Shown here in pieces: positions 14,710 to 23,007 of a stretch of 64,000 nucleotides of DNA. Below the pieces are notes generated by a model that saw only the letters and a list, made by a program, of their open reading frames with translations, was not told where the DNA came from and searched no databases. The translations under genes were made by a program, and so were the position numbers. Numbering within the stretch: position 1 is the first letter of the stretch; each line of letters begins with the position of its first letter. Source of the stretch: Brevibacterium sp. UCMA 11754 (GTDB lineage Bacteria; Actinomycetota; Actinomycetes; Actinomycetales; Brevibacteriaceae). Where the stretch lies: NCBI RefSeq assembly GCF_021532275.1, contig NZ_JACBOT010000021.1, positions 1-64,000 on the forward strand. The letters run 5' to 3'.

Positions 14710-15299
14710 AACGACTGGCAGCAGGTGCCAATCGCACCGGTCTCATCATCGTCGGGCTGATCTTCCTCGTGGCCGGACTCGCCGTGCTCGCGCTCAGCTT
14801 CGGCTTGGCAGCAGCGGTGGCGCCCGGCCTGACCCCCGATGCGAAGCTGCAGCCCATCGCCGCGGTGTTCGCATTGCCGTTCTCCGCTGTCATCGCGCTG
14901 GTGGCAGCTCTCATCCTGGCGATCATCGGTGTGCGTTGGCTCGCTGCCCAGGTCCCGCGAAAGGGTTCCGCCAAACCCCTGCGCATGCAGGAAGATGCTC
15001 GGAGCGGCGTGACCACGGTGACGGCGAACGTGATTGCCGATGCCGTGGAAGATGACCTCGAAGACACTCCTGAAGTCGTCGATGCGCAGGCCATTCTGCG
15101 CGGAACGGCGCGACGACCGGAGCTCGTCCTCCATGTCGATGTCGACGAACGTGCCGACGTCGATGCGGTCGTCGCCGACATCGCAGATCGCGTGACCCGC
15201 AACGCCAGTCACGCCCTTGGCGTTCCGCTGTCCGCTGTGGGTGTGGAGATCGGAATCGCCCGGTCACGTCAAAGGAGGCAGCGCAGTGTTCAGCTGTGA
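14706..15299 (+). CDS. amaP: Alkaline shock response membrane anchor protein AmaP
   Basis: 197 residues, start overlapping the upstream stop (ATGA). Two transmembrane segments: GLIIVGLIFLVAGLAVLALS (12-31) and FALPFSAVIALVAALILAII (55-74). A cytoplasmic domain follows, with VTTVTANVIADAVEDDLEDTPEV and a strand-helix end RPELVLHVDVDERADVDAVVADIADRV. This is the AmaP layout: a membrane hairpin that recruits Asp23. Being last in an operon with two Asp23 genes and a DUF2273 gene supports the call. A hairpin terminator follows 9 bp after the stop. Confidence 0.8.
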   Translation: MKRLAAGANRTGLIIVGLIFLVAGLAVLALSFGLAAAVAPGLTPDAKLQPIAAVFALPFSAVIALVAALILAIIGVRWLAAQVPRKGSAKPLRMQEDARSGVTTVTANVIADAVEDDLEDTPEVVDAQAILRGTARRPELVLHVDVDERADVDAVVADIADRVTRNASHALGVPLSAVGVEIGIARSRQRRQRSVQL

Positions 15300-15307
15300 A
15301 TGACAAA

Positions 15308-15342
15308 GACCCCGGGGCGCGTAATCGCGACATCCCGGGGTC
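15308..15342 (+). terminator. Terminator of the Asp23-AmaP operon
   Basis: A 9-bp stem GACCCCGGG / CCCGGGGTC with a 17-nt loop that can itself pair (GCGCG...CGCG), placed 9 bp after the amaP stop. No T-run. Confidence 0.65.
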
Positions 15343-15593
15343 CTCGCAGCACTCCCCTCGAGTACCCGGACGCATCCCCATACGTCCGTTGTGTCCACCC
15401 GATCCCCACCGGGCGAACACCATTATTGGATCACACATCGATCCCACTTGTAAAGATTGTTCTGCCCTGCCTGAATCGCGCTTGGCCGTTCCACAGACCC
15501 CTGACACCCGATAAAATCCCAGGTCACAGGGTTCACTGAAAATAATTCAAGACTCAACTTCATGCGGCGGGTCGCAATGTCACTGCTGCGACC
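15343..15593. other. Convergent intergenic spacer
   Basis: About 250 bp between amaP and the converging SDR gene. AT content rises around 15420-15560. A short frame beginning at 15296 has no family resemblance and crosses the terminator. I see no RNA gene or other structure. Confidence 0.5.
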
Positions 15594-16367
15594 TCAGTGA
15601 TCGTCTCGCCTGCTGAGAGAGAAACCGGTCGACCCCCAGCGCACCAGAGAGCGGGGAACGAAGCGAGCGACTCGAGCCGCCAGCCCATAGCTCGCCCCAG
15701 GGATCGAGACCACCTTGCCGCGTCGCGCATCGCGCAAGGATGCGGCGACGACCTGCTCCACGCTCAGCCAGATCCACCCGGGCCCCGGTCGGTCGACGCC
15801 GAGTCGCTCGTGGAACCTGGTGCGAATGAATCCGGGCAGCACGACGGTGGCCGTCACCGGAGTTCCGCGCAGCTCACCGGCGAGAGCTTCGGTGAAGACC
15901 ACGGTCGACATCTTCGAGGCCGCATACTGGCCCATCGTCGTCAGCGCCGCCATGGACGAGACGTTGATCAGGCCGCCGCGACCACACTCGCGCATCTGCC
16001 TGACCGCGGCCAGAGAGAGTTCGCGCACCGCGCCGGTGAGCACCATATCCTGGTCCTCGAGCTCCGAGATCTCCGACTCGAGCAGACCCTGCTTGAGTCC
16101 GTATCCGGCGTTGTTGATGAGCAGATCGATCCGCGAGGTCTCGATCACGGTCCTGACCACGTCGATGCCGGCTCGGGTCGACAGATCGGCCACAACCACC
16201 TCGGCGTGGGTGCCGCTGTCGTTTTCGATGCTCGTCGCCAGCTCCTGCAGACGGACCTCATCACGGGCTACGAGGACCAGGTCGTACTGGTCGGCGGCGA
16301 GGGCAAGTGCATACCCGCGCCCCAGCCCTGAGCTGGCACCGGTGACGAGTGCGCGCGGCCTCGTCAC
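15594..16367 (-). CDS. SDR family oxidoreductase
   Basis: 257 residues, a classical short-chain dehydrogenase/reductase. The cofactor motif TGASSGLG is at 9-16, and the following basic residue VARDEVRL suggests NADP(H). NNAG is at about 85-88, the catalytic Ser in NVSSM and Tyr/Lys in QYAASK (about 152-157). The C-terminal ~50 residues are basic and partly hydrophobic, as in SDRs that associate with membranes. It overlaps the thioesterase-like gene upstream by 4 bp, so both are probably one operon in lipid or acyl metabolism. Substrate unknown. Confidence 0.9.
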   Translation of the reverse strand: MTRPRALVTGASSGLGRGYALALAADQYDLVLVARDEVRLQELATSIENDSGTHAEVVVADLSTRAGIDVVRTVIETSRIDLLINNAGYGLKQGLLESEISELEDQDMVLTGAVRELSLAAVRQMRECGRGGLINVSSMAALTTMGQYAASKMSTVVFTEALAGELRGTPVTATVVLPGFIRTRFHERLGVDRPGPGWIWLSVEQVVAASLRDARRGKVVSIPGASYGLAARVARFVPRSLVRWGSTGFSLSRRDDH

Positions 16368-17188
16368 TTCGCGCCTTGGCCCACGCGCACCGTCAGCGAC
16401 TGCGCGGCGGTGCCGATCGGCCCGTTGACGTCGCTGAGGACGCTTGTGGTCTCACCGATCCCTGTGGGGCCGAACGCAACCTTCGTCTCGAAGCCGACCC
16501 AACCTGGTTCGGGGACTCGGGTGAGGTGGATGGTGAGGTCGACGTTGGGGAAGAACGTCGTCTTCGGGTCTTCTCTCACGGCCAGCCCATTGGCGGTGTC
16601 GACGAGTTTCACGAAGGCCGCGGTCGCGGGATCGTCCTCCCCGTCGACGAGCGGATAGGGGGACCTGATCCAGGAACGGGCGGATCCGGGATGGGCGTCG
16701 GCGAACTGACCGCCGTCCAGCGAAGCGATGAAGCCTCCGCCCCAGCGGCCGGTGAATGGGACGGCTGGGGCTTCTTCGGGCTCAGGCAGAGTCGGCCATT
16801 CGTCGCCGACGACGCTTGCGGTGTCGCCCGGCAGCAGGCGCCAGACTCTGGCGTGGACGCTCGTGCGCTCACCGTGGCGCATGCTGGCCTCGATGAGCTC
16901 GATGGTCCGACCAGGCCGGATGACGTTGACGTCGATGGTGAATTCGCCGGAATGGATGACACCGAGTATGTCGAAGCTGACCCGCGAGACCAGCTTGTCA
17001 GAAGGCAGCCGGCGTTCGATCTCCGCCAACACCAGCCCTGCGGCCGGGGCCAGATGCTGTTCGCCCGGCTGCCACGCGCCCTGGCTGTGCAGCGTCGAGA
17101 CGAAGGCCTCCGGTGCCGTGCGCACATAGTAGGAATCGGGGCAGGCGGCACCATCATGGCCGAGATGTTCGTTGAGTGCTTCAGGCAT
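16364..17188 (-). CDS. Acyl-CoA thioesterase-like (double hotdog) protein
   Basis: 274 residues with two hotdog-like halves: ASMRHGERTSVHARVWRLL ends the first, and VDLTIHLTRVPEPGWVGFETK with a closing GTAAQSLTVR lies in the second. This is the pattern of TesB/acyl-CoA thioesterase family proteins that cleave acyl-CoA to free acid and CoA. The conserved first-half element FDILGVIHSGEFTIDVNVIRPG is typical. ATG 17188 is preceded by GATAAT (17197-17202) 8 nt upstream and no Shine-Dalgarno, so the transcript is probably leaderless. It overlaps the SDR start by 4 bp. Confidence 0.8.
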   Translation of the reverse strand: MPEALNEHLGHDGAACPDSYYVRTAPEAFVSTLHSQGAWQPGEQHLAPAAGLVLAEIERRLPSDKLVSRVSFDILGVIHSGEFTIDVNVIRPGRTIELIEASMRHGERTSVHARVWRLLPGDTASVVGDEWPTLPEPEEAPAVPFTGRWGGGFIASLDGGQFADAHPGSARSWIRSPYPLVDGEDDPATAAFVKLVDTANGLAVREDPKTTFFPNVDLTIHLTRVPEPGWVGFETKVAFGPTGIGETTSVLSDVNGPIGTAAQSLTVRVGQGAK

Positions 17189-17196
17189 GACCCCAG

Positions 17197-17202
17197 ATTA
17201 TC
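17197..17202 (-). promoter_or_regulatory. -10 element of a leaderless thioesterase promoter
   Basis: On the minus strand GATAAT is followed by 8 nt and the ATG. It lies in the divergent region toward xthA. Confidence 0.45.
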
Positions 17203-17305
17203 GGTATCGGACCGGAGCCGAGGCGATGGGGCCAGCGAGTGCGTCTGCCGGCTTGTTCTGCCCGTTGAGCTTGGGCCTGCGGCCGGGACAGCTTAGGGTG
17301 GGAGA

Positions 17306-18100
17306 GTGAGAATCGCGAGCTGGAATGTGAACTCGATCCGCGCCCGACACGACAGAATCGGTGCTTGGCTGGATCGCTCCGACGTCGACGTCCTGGCCAT
17401 CCAGGAACTCAAATGCAAGGACGAACAGTTCCCGAAGGATCTGTTCACCTCCCGAGGCTATGAAGTCAGCTTCCACGGCCTCAACCAGTGGAATGGCGTG
17501 GCAATCGCTTCTCGAGTGGGCCTCGAGGACCCCGAGATCGGATTCGCGGACATTCCCTCGTTCGGCGACGAAGACCCCGTGGTCGAGGCTCGTGCCCTGT
17601 CAGCCACCTGCGGCGGAGTCAGAGTGTATTCGCTCTACGTCCCCAACGGTCGCGAACTCGACCACCCTCACTACACCTATAAGCTCGAATGGTATCGGGC
17701 GCTGACTGCCGATATCTCTGCGCAGCTGCGCGATACTCCCGATAAGAAGCTCGTCCTGTGCGGCGACTTCAATGTCGCGCCTCTGGATGAGGACGTCTGG
17801 GACATGGCTGAGTTCGACGGCCTCACCCACGTGTCCGAACGAGAGCGCCAGGCCTTCAACACCCTCCTTGACGCGGGGCTCAGCGAGGTCACCAGGCAGT
17901 TCACACCTGGCCCAGGGGTCTACACCTTCTGGGATTACCAGAGACTGGCCTTCCCGAAGAAGAAGGGCATGCGCATCGACTTCGAACTCGCCTCACCGTC
18001 CTTGGCCGCGCAGGCCACCGGCGCGGAGATCGACCGCGAGGAACGCAAGGGCAAGGGCGCGTCCGATCACGCTCCCGTCATCGTCGACTTCGAGGTGTGA
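17306..18100 (+). CDS. xthA: Exodeoxyribonuclease III
   Basis: 264 residues. A DNA-repair exonuclease and AP endonuclease of the EEP fold. Catalytic landmarks: WNVNSIRAR (6-14), the metal-binding Glu in IQELKCKDEQ (about 33), YVPNGRELDHPHYTYKLEW (about 111-129), GDFNVAPLDEDVWD (about 153-166) and the final SDHAPVIVDF (about 253-262). GTG 17306 follows GGTGGGAG. Divergent from the thioesterase gene. The stop codon is embedded in a perfect 24-bp palindrome that probably terminates transcription. Confidence 0.95.
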   Translation: MRIASWNVNSIRARHDRIGAWLDRSDVDVLAIQELKCKDEQFPKDLFTSRGYEVSFHGLNQWNGVAIASRVGLEDPEIGFADIPSFGDEDPVVEARALSATCGGVRVYSLYVPNGRELDHPHYTYKLEWYRALTADISAQLRDTPDKKLVLCGDFNVAPLDEDVWDMAEFDGLTHVSERERQAFNTLLDAGLSEVTRQFTPGPGVYTFWDYQRLAFPKKKGMRIDFELASPSLAAQATGAEIDREERKGKGASDHAPVIVDFEV

Positions 18101-18117
18101 AGCGGCCGCTTCACACC
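18094..18117 (+). terminator. 24-bp perfect palindrome over the xthA stop codon
   Basis: GGTGTGAAGCGG followed immediately by its reverse complement CCGCTTCACACC. The TGA of xthA (18098-18100) lies in the left arm. In RNA it would form a compact GC-rich hairpin at the end of the message. Confidence 0.75.
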
Positions 18118-18477
18118 GCCACCTCGCCCCACAGCTTCACCCAGAGTTTCACCCACTGCAGCGCCCTCCGCACCCCGCAGCTTTTCCCACCGCAGCGCCC
18201 GCTCAGCTGCACGCCGCTGCCGCCACGGAGATGCTCGGCGCCGATGCAGATCCCTCTCAACGCTGATCCGTATTGACGAAACGTCACTTCAAAGGTGATC
18301 CTTAAAGAAAATGTGTCGCTGTTCACCCCCCCGAAACAGCACGCAGGAATCTTTGAACACAAGATTAGTGAAAATCACATAGCAATGACATTGAGTAAGC
18401 AGAATTCGATCACGGAGATCGGATAGATTACTTAGTGGTAGATAATCCCCGCATCCCCACTGCAGAGGTCCCCACCC
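18118..18477. other. Intergenic region upstream of the large LuxR regulator
   Basis: About 360 bp without a gene. The first 120 bp are C-rich with loose CAGC/CACC repeats (CAGCTTCACCC, AGTTTCACCC). 18270-18440 is clearly AT-rich and should hold the promoter of the regulator; TTGAGT at 18391 and TAGATT at 18424 are too far apart to be a standard pair. GCAGAGG lies about 17 nt before ATG 18478. Confidence 0.5.
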
Positions 18478-20958
18478 ATGTATGATTCCGCTGACCAGAG
18501 CGGTCCCGTTTCCCCGACGGCTCCCTCGCCCGGTGAAGGCGTCTTTCCCGGCGAGCGCGCGACGACGGTCCGCTCCTTCGCGACTGGCCTCGCCGACATC
18601 GCACCCCAACTGCCCGACGCAGTGTGGAAGAGTCTGTTCCAACAGACGTCTGGCCACCTCCTGGCAGGCCAGGCCGTTCTGCAGGGCGCTGACTCAATGG
18701 GATATGACCTCTCGGCAGTCGATGCCGATCACTACTCGGATCTTCCGTCCGCCGACGTTCTGACGCAGATCCGACGTCAGGCACCGGACAGCCCCGAGCT
18801 GAGGTTTGCCCACCTGCTGTCATTCATGCGCGACATCAATGCCGACACCCTCGCAATCGCCGCCGGCGCCATGCCCCATCTGGGATCGTTTTCCATTCCC
18901 AATGCGCCAGAAGGCACACGTCCATTCGACGTCTCTGACCTCTCAGCGCACCTGAACGAAGACGGCCTGCTGCTCCCAGTTCTGGACCGCACCGGCCACC
19001 ACACGATTGCTCCTGTCGTGAGGACGATCTTGCGACGCCTCTACGACGCCAGAGATCGACACAGCGAATCACGGTCCCGCCGAGCACTTGGTGCAAGCGC
19101 CGCCGAATGGCTTCAGGCCCCGGCCGCATATCATTCCGAGGGCTTCGACGAAGCTCTGCTGCGCGTCGCGGAGGCCGGAGAGTGGAACGCACTGACCGAA
19201 CTCTGGGCAAACCGGGGCCATGCACTCATGGTCGACCATTTCGACGCCACGCTCGAGGCATTCTCGAAGGTCCCTGAGGCCCAGGCTCACAACTCTGCAG
19301 TTTTGGCCGAGGCCCTGGGCGACTGCCTGCAGGTCGACGAAGTCAGACGGCGCCTCGGAGTCAACGACGCCCTGACCGTCCTCAAGGAGGTCAACTTCGA
19401 GCATGCGGCAGTCCCGACGCTCGACTCGCAGCTGGAACGGATCAAGGACGGCGACTTCACCGTCGATGACATCATGATCATGGCCATCGCTTCGATGCGG
19501 CGCCAGAAGCTGCTCGGCCGGTCGGACCAGGGCCTCCACATCGCCCGAGCGGCCCAGGAACTCATCAACGACACCCGGCATCTCCAGTCGGCAGCAACCC
19601 CACTCTGCGAAGCACGATTTCACCTCGAATATGGGATCACCAGCATGTTCGTCGGCGATCTCACAGGCAGTGCCCAACTGCTGCGTCGGTCGATCATCCT
19701 CACAGAGCTCGCCTCCGCATCCTCCCCTTATCTCCTACTCCCGGCGCACGCCTACAGCGCCCTGGCACACGCGATGCTCGGAAACGGGCCATCGAGTGAC
19801 GTGCACCTGCGCCACTTCGACGAGCTCAAGGACCGGGCCCGCTTCACCAGCCCCCACACGCTCACCGCCTACTCTCTGGCTCGCATGATTCGTGCCATGG
19901 ACGCCCTGGACCTCGACGAGGCAAGTCAGTACTCGACACGTCTGGCCGACCCCGCTCTGGGTCATCACTCGTGGCTCGGAGTCGTTCGGTACAGGTCACT
20001 GTTCGGCATTCTGCGCAGCGATGTCGGGATCGAGGGCAAACGGCTGCAGCAGGCAATCGACGCCAACCGCTCATCCCTGCCGGCTGACGGACTCCTGCTG
20101 CATACTCTGCAGCTCACTCTGGTCTGCCTCCACCTGGCTCAGGGGCAGACCCACCTCGCCCAAAACGTTCTGCTTGATGCCGAGACCGAATCGCCGTACA
20201 TCATCCTGGCCAGAGCTCAGCTCCATCTGACCATCGGCGAACACGGGACCGCGGCGCACCTGGCGAACAGAGTTCTGTCTCAGAATCCACTCGATCTGCA
20301 CGCCAAGGCCGCTGCCCGGGCGGTTCAGGCCGCCGGCCTGTTGGGCAAGGGTGAGCTGGTCGAGTCAGATTCCGCGTTCGTCGATGCGCTCGAATACTGC
20401 AGGATCGCTGCCAGCCTCATCCCCGTTGCGATGGTTCCCAAGTCCCTGCGTGATCAGCTGATCGAGCGCAGTTCCAGCGCCGCCGAGTGGGATCTGATCG
20501 CACCGGTCTTTCCGACCGGACCCGGAACGGTTGTCGACTCTGGTTCGGCTGACGGACCCGGACCGACCGGCGGACCCGGATCAGTTGCCGACCCAAGCTC
20601 GACTGACGGACCCGGATCAGTTGAGGACCTCCGCGTGGGCCAGGCCCGCTTCGGCGACGGTGCCATCGGCGGACCCGGCGGACTCGGTGCCGGGGAGCAA
20701 CTTCGTCAGCGGCTGCTGAGCCTCGGGGAGACACTTCGCATCCGCGCCGGTCACACCCTGCTCAGCCCCTCGCAGAGGCAACTCCTGGCCCTGCTGGATA
20801 CCCAGTCGTCGGTGTCCGCCATCGCGGCTGAGCTGAGCCTTGTCGAAGGTACTGTCAAGAACAAACTGTCGAATCTCTACGCGCGCCTCGGAGTCCGCAA
20901 TCGTCGGGATGCGCTGGCTCGCGGCTACGAATACGGGTACCTCCCCACCGATCGCTGA
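18478..20958 (+). CDS. Large LuxR-family transcriptional regulator
   Basis: 826 residues. The C-terminal ~65 residues are a LuxR-type HTH: LLSPSQRQLLALLDTQSSVS, AIAAELSLVEGTVKNKLSNL, YARLGVRNRRDALARGYEYG. Residues ~60-670 are Ala/Leu-rich helical repeats of the TPR/MalT kind (many LxxAxxL units). I find no Walker A, so the usual NTPase module of MalT/LAL regulators is absent. A Gly-Pro-Asp-Ser linker (about 680-720) built from repeated DGPG units joins the two halves. No neighbour reveals the signal. The adjacent RelA/SpoT-domain gene starts 120 bp downstream and could be co-regulated. Confidence 0.85.
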   Translation: MYDSADQSGPVSPTAPSPGEGVFPGERATTVRSFATGLADIAPQLPDAVWKSLFQQTSGHLLAGQAVLQGADSMGYDLSAVDADHYSDLPSADVLTQIRRQAPDSPELRFAHLLSFMRDINADTLAIAAGAMPHLGSFSIPNAPEGTRPFDVSDLSAHLNEDGLLLPVLDRTGHHTIAPVVRTILRRLYDARDRHSESRSRRALGASAAEWLQAPAAYHSEGFDEALLRVAEAGEWNALTELWANRGHALMVDHFDATLEAFSKVPEAQAHNSAVLAEALGDCLQVDEVRRRLGVNDALTVLKEVNFEHAAVPTLDSQLERIKDGDFTVDDIMIMAIASMRRQKLLGRSDQGLHIARAAQELINDTRHLQSAATPLCEARFHLEYGITSMFVGDLTGSAQLLRRSIILTELASASSPYLLLPAHAYSALAHAMLGNGPSSDVHLRHFDELKDRARFTSPHTLTAYSLARMIRAMDALDLDEASQYSTRLADPALGHHSWLGVVRYRSLFGILRSDVGIEGKRLQQAIDANRSSLPADGLLLHTLQLTLVCLHLAQGQTHLAQNVLLDAETESPYIILARAQLHLTIGEHGTAAHLANRVLSQNPLDLHAKAAARAVQAAGLLGKGELVESDSAFVDALEYCRIAASLIPVAMVPKSLRDQLIERSSSAAEWDLIAPVFPTGPGTVVDSGSADGPGPTGGPGSVADPSSTDGPGSVEDLRVGQARFGDGAIGGPGGLGAGEQLRQRLLSLGETLRIRAGHTLLSPSQRQLLALLDTQSSVSAIAAELSLVEGTVKNKLSNLYARLGVRNRRDALARGYEYGYLPTDR

Positions 20959-21078
20959 CAGCTGAGTCGTCGCCCAAAGCACAGCACACATCTTCACGCA
21001 GAAAGCTTCGCGCGGAAAGCATGGACATCCACCTCGTCTTCTGGTGAAGTTGAAACAGGAGCTAGGAAGGTGACGAGG

Positions 21079-21996
21079 ATGTCAGCAACAGTCCGCGAAC
21101 TGGTCGACGAAGCCTACGAGAGGCGCGAGTCGACGTGGAGGGCCGCCCTGGAGACGGTCAACGATTGGGTCGAGGCCGCGTGCTCGGGCTCCGCGCTGTT
21201 GTCGGGTGAGAGAGTCACTGTCGGCCGCGGACGGATCAAGGACCGACTCCGAGCCGGGGAGAAGCTGCGCCGCAAACTCGCCGATGCCAATGACGAGATC
21301 CATGAGGCCGTCGAGGTCGAGAACCAGGTCATCGATGTCGTCGGTGCCCGTGCCGTGTGCCGCACCGAGCGTGAACAGACGGCGCTGTGGGATCTGCTCA
21401 CCGACAGCAATGACGAATCGAATCTCTCCGTCGCCGAGGTGCGGGACTACTCCGCCCAGCCTAAGCCCTCCGGTTATCGCGGGCGCCATCTCATCATCGA
21501 AGTTCCCTTCGACACCGAACCATCCGTGCTCGTTGAGCTGCAGCTGCGCACGATCATGCAGGATGCGTGGTGCGTGCTCGCCGAGGAGCATCTGTTCAAG
21601 CCCGGTCAGGCACTGAAATCGGATGCCCAGCAGGAGCGGCTCTCAGTCGTCCTCTCCGGGCTTCTTGCCCAGGCCGATGTGGTTGCCGGCTATATCGCTG
21701 ACGATGTCGGCGCCTATCTGGGGATGGGGAACGCCTCACCACCTCGGACCGTGACGGATGTCGATGCCGCGGCCGAGGTCCCGTCGATAGAGGTCACCAT
21801 CCGCGAGCTCAATCATTCCTATGTCCTCGCCGCCGACGAGGTCGGTCGGCACGGGATCATCCGTCTGGAGAACCTGGGACTCACTCCGGAGAACCCCGAG
21901 AGATCGGCCTTCCCGAGCCCAGGCGACAAACTGCAGGTGACGATGGACGAGTCGAACACCACCCGCTACTTCATCCCGGTGGCCGTGCAGCGCTGA
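21079..21996 (+). CDS. RelA/SpoT-domain protein, putative small alarmone synthetase
   Basis: 305 residues from ATG 21079 (AGGAAGG 8 nt upstream; GTG 21070 overlaps that ribosome site). The synthetase fold is visible: GRIKDRLRAGEKLRRKLADA (about 50-69), the Asp motif VIDVVGARAVCRT (about 89-101), the ribose/base loop PKPSGYRGRHLIIEV (about 133-147), VELQLRT with the catalytic Glu (about 156-162) and WCVLAEEHLFK. No HD hydrolase domain precedes it and no TGS/ACT follows. Instead there is an unassigned ~95-residue C-terminal region ending RYFIPVAVQR. It could make (p)ppGpp or a related product; activity is inferred. Confidence 0.8.
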   Translation: MSATVRELVDEAYERRESTWRAALETVNDWVEAACSGSALLSGERVTVGRGRIKDRLRAGEKLRRKLADANDEIHEAVEVENQVIDVVGARAVCRTEREQTALWDLLTDSNDESNLSVAEVRDYSAQPKPSGYRGRHLIIEVPFDTEPSVLVELQLRTIMQDAWCVLAEEHLFKPGQALKSDAQQERLSVVLSGLLAQADVVAGYIADDVGAYLGMGNASPPRTVTDVDAAAEVPSIEVTIRELNHSYVLAADEVGRHGIIRLENLGLTPENPERSAFPSPGDKLQVTMDESNTTRYFIPVAVQR

Positions 21997-22039
21997 TTCG
22001 TCCCGGTGAACGGGATGCGTCCTGAGTCGCCAGACCGAC

Positions 22040-22045
22040 TAGACT
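22040..22045 (+). promoter_or_regulatory. -10 element of a leaderless DUF5926 promoter
   Basis: TAGACT, 8 nt before ATG 22054, with no ribosome site between. Same arrangement as pyrE. Confidence 0.45.
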
Positions 22046-22053
22046 TGTTTTCC

Positions 22054-22932
22054 ATGGGTAAGAAGTCGAAGCGATCCAAAGAAGATGTCATTGCCAAACG
22101 TCTGGCACGTGCAGAGGCCACGGCTTTCGTTGCGCGTCCGTTCGAGGGTCTGCCGTTCGAGGCGGACCTCATCTGCCTGCGCGAGCTGGTGCCGGCGGCG
22201 ACCGCCTCGGCGAAGCTGAAAGAGGAGTTCGGTGGTCAGGAGATCACGGTCACCTCTCTGCTGCCCGCCGCGTGGCAGGCCTGGCACCGCGAGGACGGCC
22301 AGATCCTGGCCGGCATGCAGGTTCCTGTGTCATCCACCGATGCCTCCCGCGATGTCGCGCACGGCATCCTCGCCGCAGTCGAGGCGCAGCCGGGGACCAC
22401 GATCGAGGCGACCACCGAACCCGGTCAGGGTCCGCGTCTCCAGGACATCCTCGACACCGACCACCCGTTCGAGATCCGCGTGCTCGAGACCTTCGAATAC
22501 TGGAAGCTGCCAGAAGCCGAGACGGACTCCGATGTCGCAGCGGCACTCGAACAGGCCAATGACTCCATCTCCCCCACGGAGAAGCTCGCCTCGGTGAAGT
22601 CCGCGTACTGGACCGAGATGTCCGGCCGCACCTACGTGCGCTGGGCACGACCAGAGGGCGAGGACGCACTCGTCGACGCTCTCGCCCGTCTTCAGGTCGA
22701 GGGCCTCAACGACCTCGGCGGCCCCGGAACCTTCCTGGGCTATTTCCGCGCGCACGGCATCGTCGTGCCCGTCTGGGAACTCGAATTCGGCACACAGGTC
22801 GATGACATCGAAGAGCCCATCGGCGAATTCGGCAAGCGCATCGAAGACGCGATGAACACGAGTGAACCTCTCAGCACCGAGGCACGCCGTGCACGCTCGG
22901 GCATCATTGCTCGCCAGCTGACCATCCACTGA
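22054..22932 (+). CDS. DUF5926 family protein
   Basis: 292 residues from ATG 22054. The N-terminus MGKKSKRSKEDVIAKRLARAEA is strongly basic, followed by a conserved-looking core: FVARPFEGLPFEADLICLREL, TVTSLLPAAWQAWHREDGQILAG and WARPEGEDALVDALARLQVEG. I recognise it as the actinobacterial DUF5926 family, whose biochemical role is unknown. Basic SEC-C-like or ribosome-associated functions have been suggested only by composition. A start at 22006 would add 16 non-family residues. It is followed by a hairpin and then the glycosyltransferase on the same strand. Confidence 0.75.
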   Translation: MGKKSKRSKEDVIAKRLARAEATAFVARPFEGLPFEADLICLRELVPAATASAKLKEEFGGQEITVTSLLPAAWQAWHREDGQILAGMQVPVSSTDASRDVAHGILAAVEAQPGTTIEATTEPGQGPRLQDILDTDHPFEIRVLETFEYWKLPEAETDSDVAAALEQANDSISPTEKLASVKSAYWTEMSGRTYVRWARPEGEDALVDALARLQVEGLNDLGGPGTFLGYFRAHGIVVPVWELEFGTQVDDIEEPIGEFGKRIEDAMNTSEPLSTEARRARSGIIARQLTIH

Positions 22933-22948
22933 GTTCCGTCGCCACGGC

Positions 22949-22980
22949 CACCGGCGAGAGTCCATGCGACTCCGCCGGTG
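22949..22980 (+). terminator. Terminator-like hairpin after the DUF5926 gene
   Basis: CACCGGCGAGAGTC pairs with GACTCCGCCGGTG, with one bulged base and a 5-nt loop. It is 17 bp past the stop. No T-run; the next gene starts at 23008. Confidence 0.5.
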
Positions 22981-23007
22981 CGTGAGCCGGACAGGAGAAG
23001 AGTTTCC

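Noticed and set aside
15296..15514. Small plus-strand frame overlapping the amaP stop
   Set aside because: It crosses the amaP terminator, has Pro/Arg-rich sequence without family resemblance, and lacks a ribosome site.
16349..17296. 315-codon plus-strand frame opposite the thioesterase gene
   Set aside because: Antisense, biased composition, no recognisable motif; the minus-strand hotdog protein is well supported.
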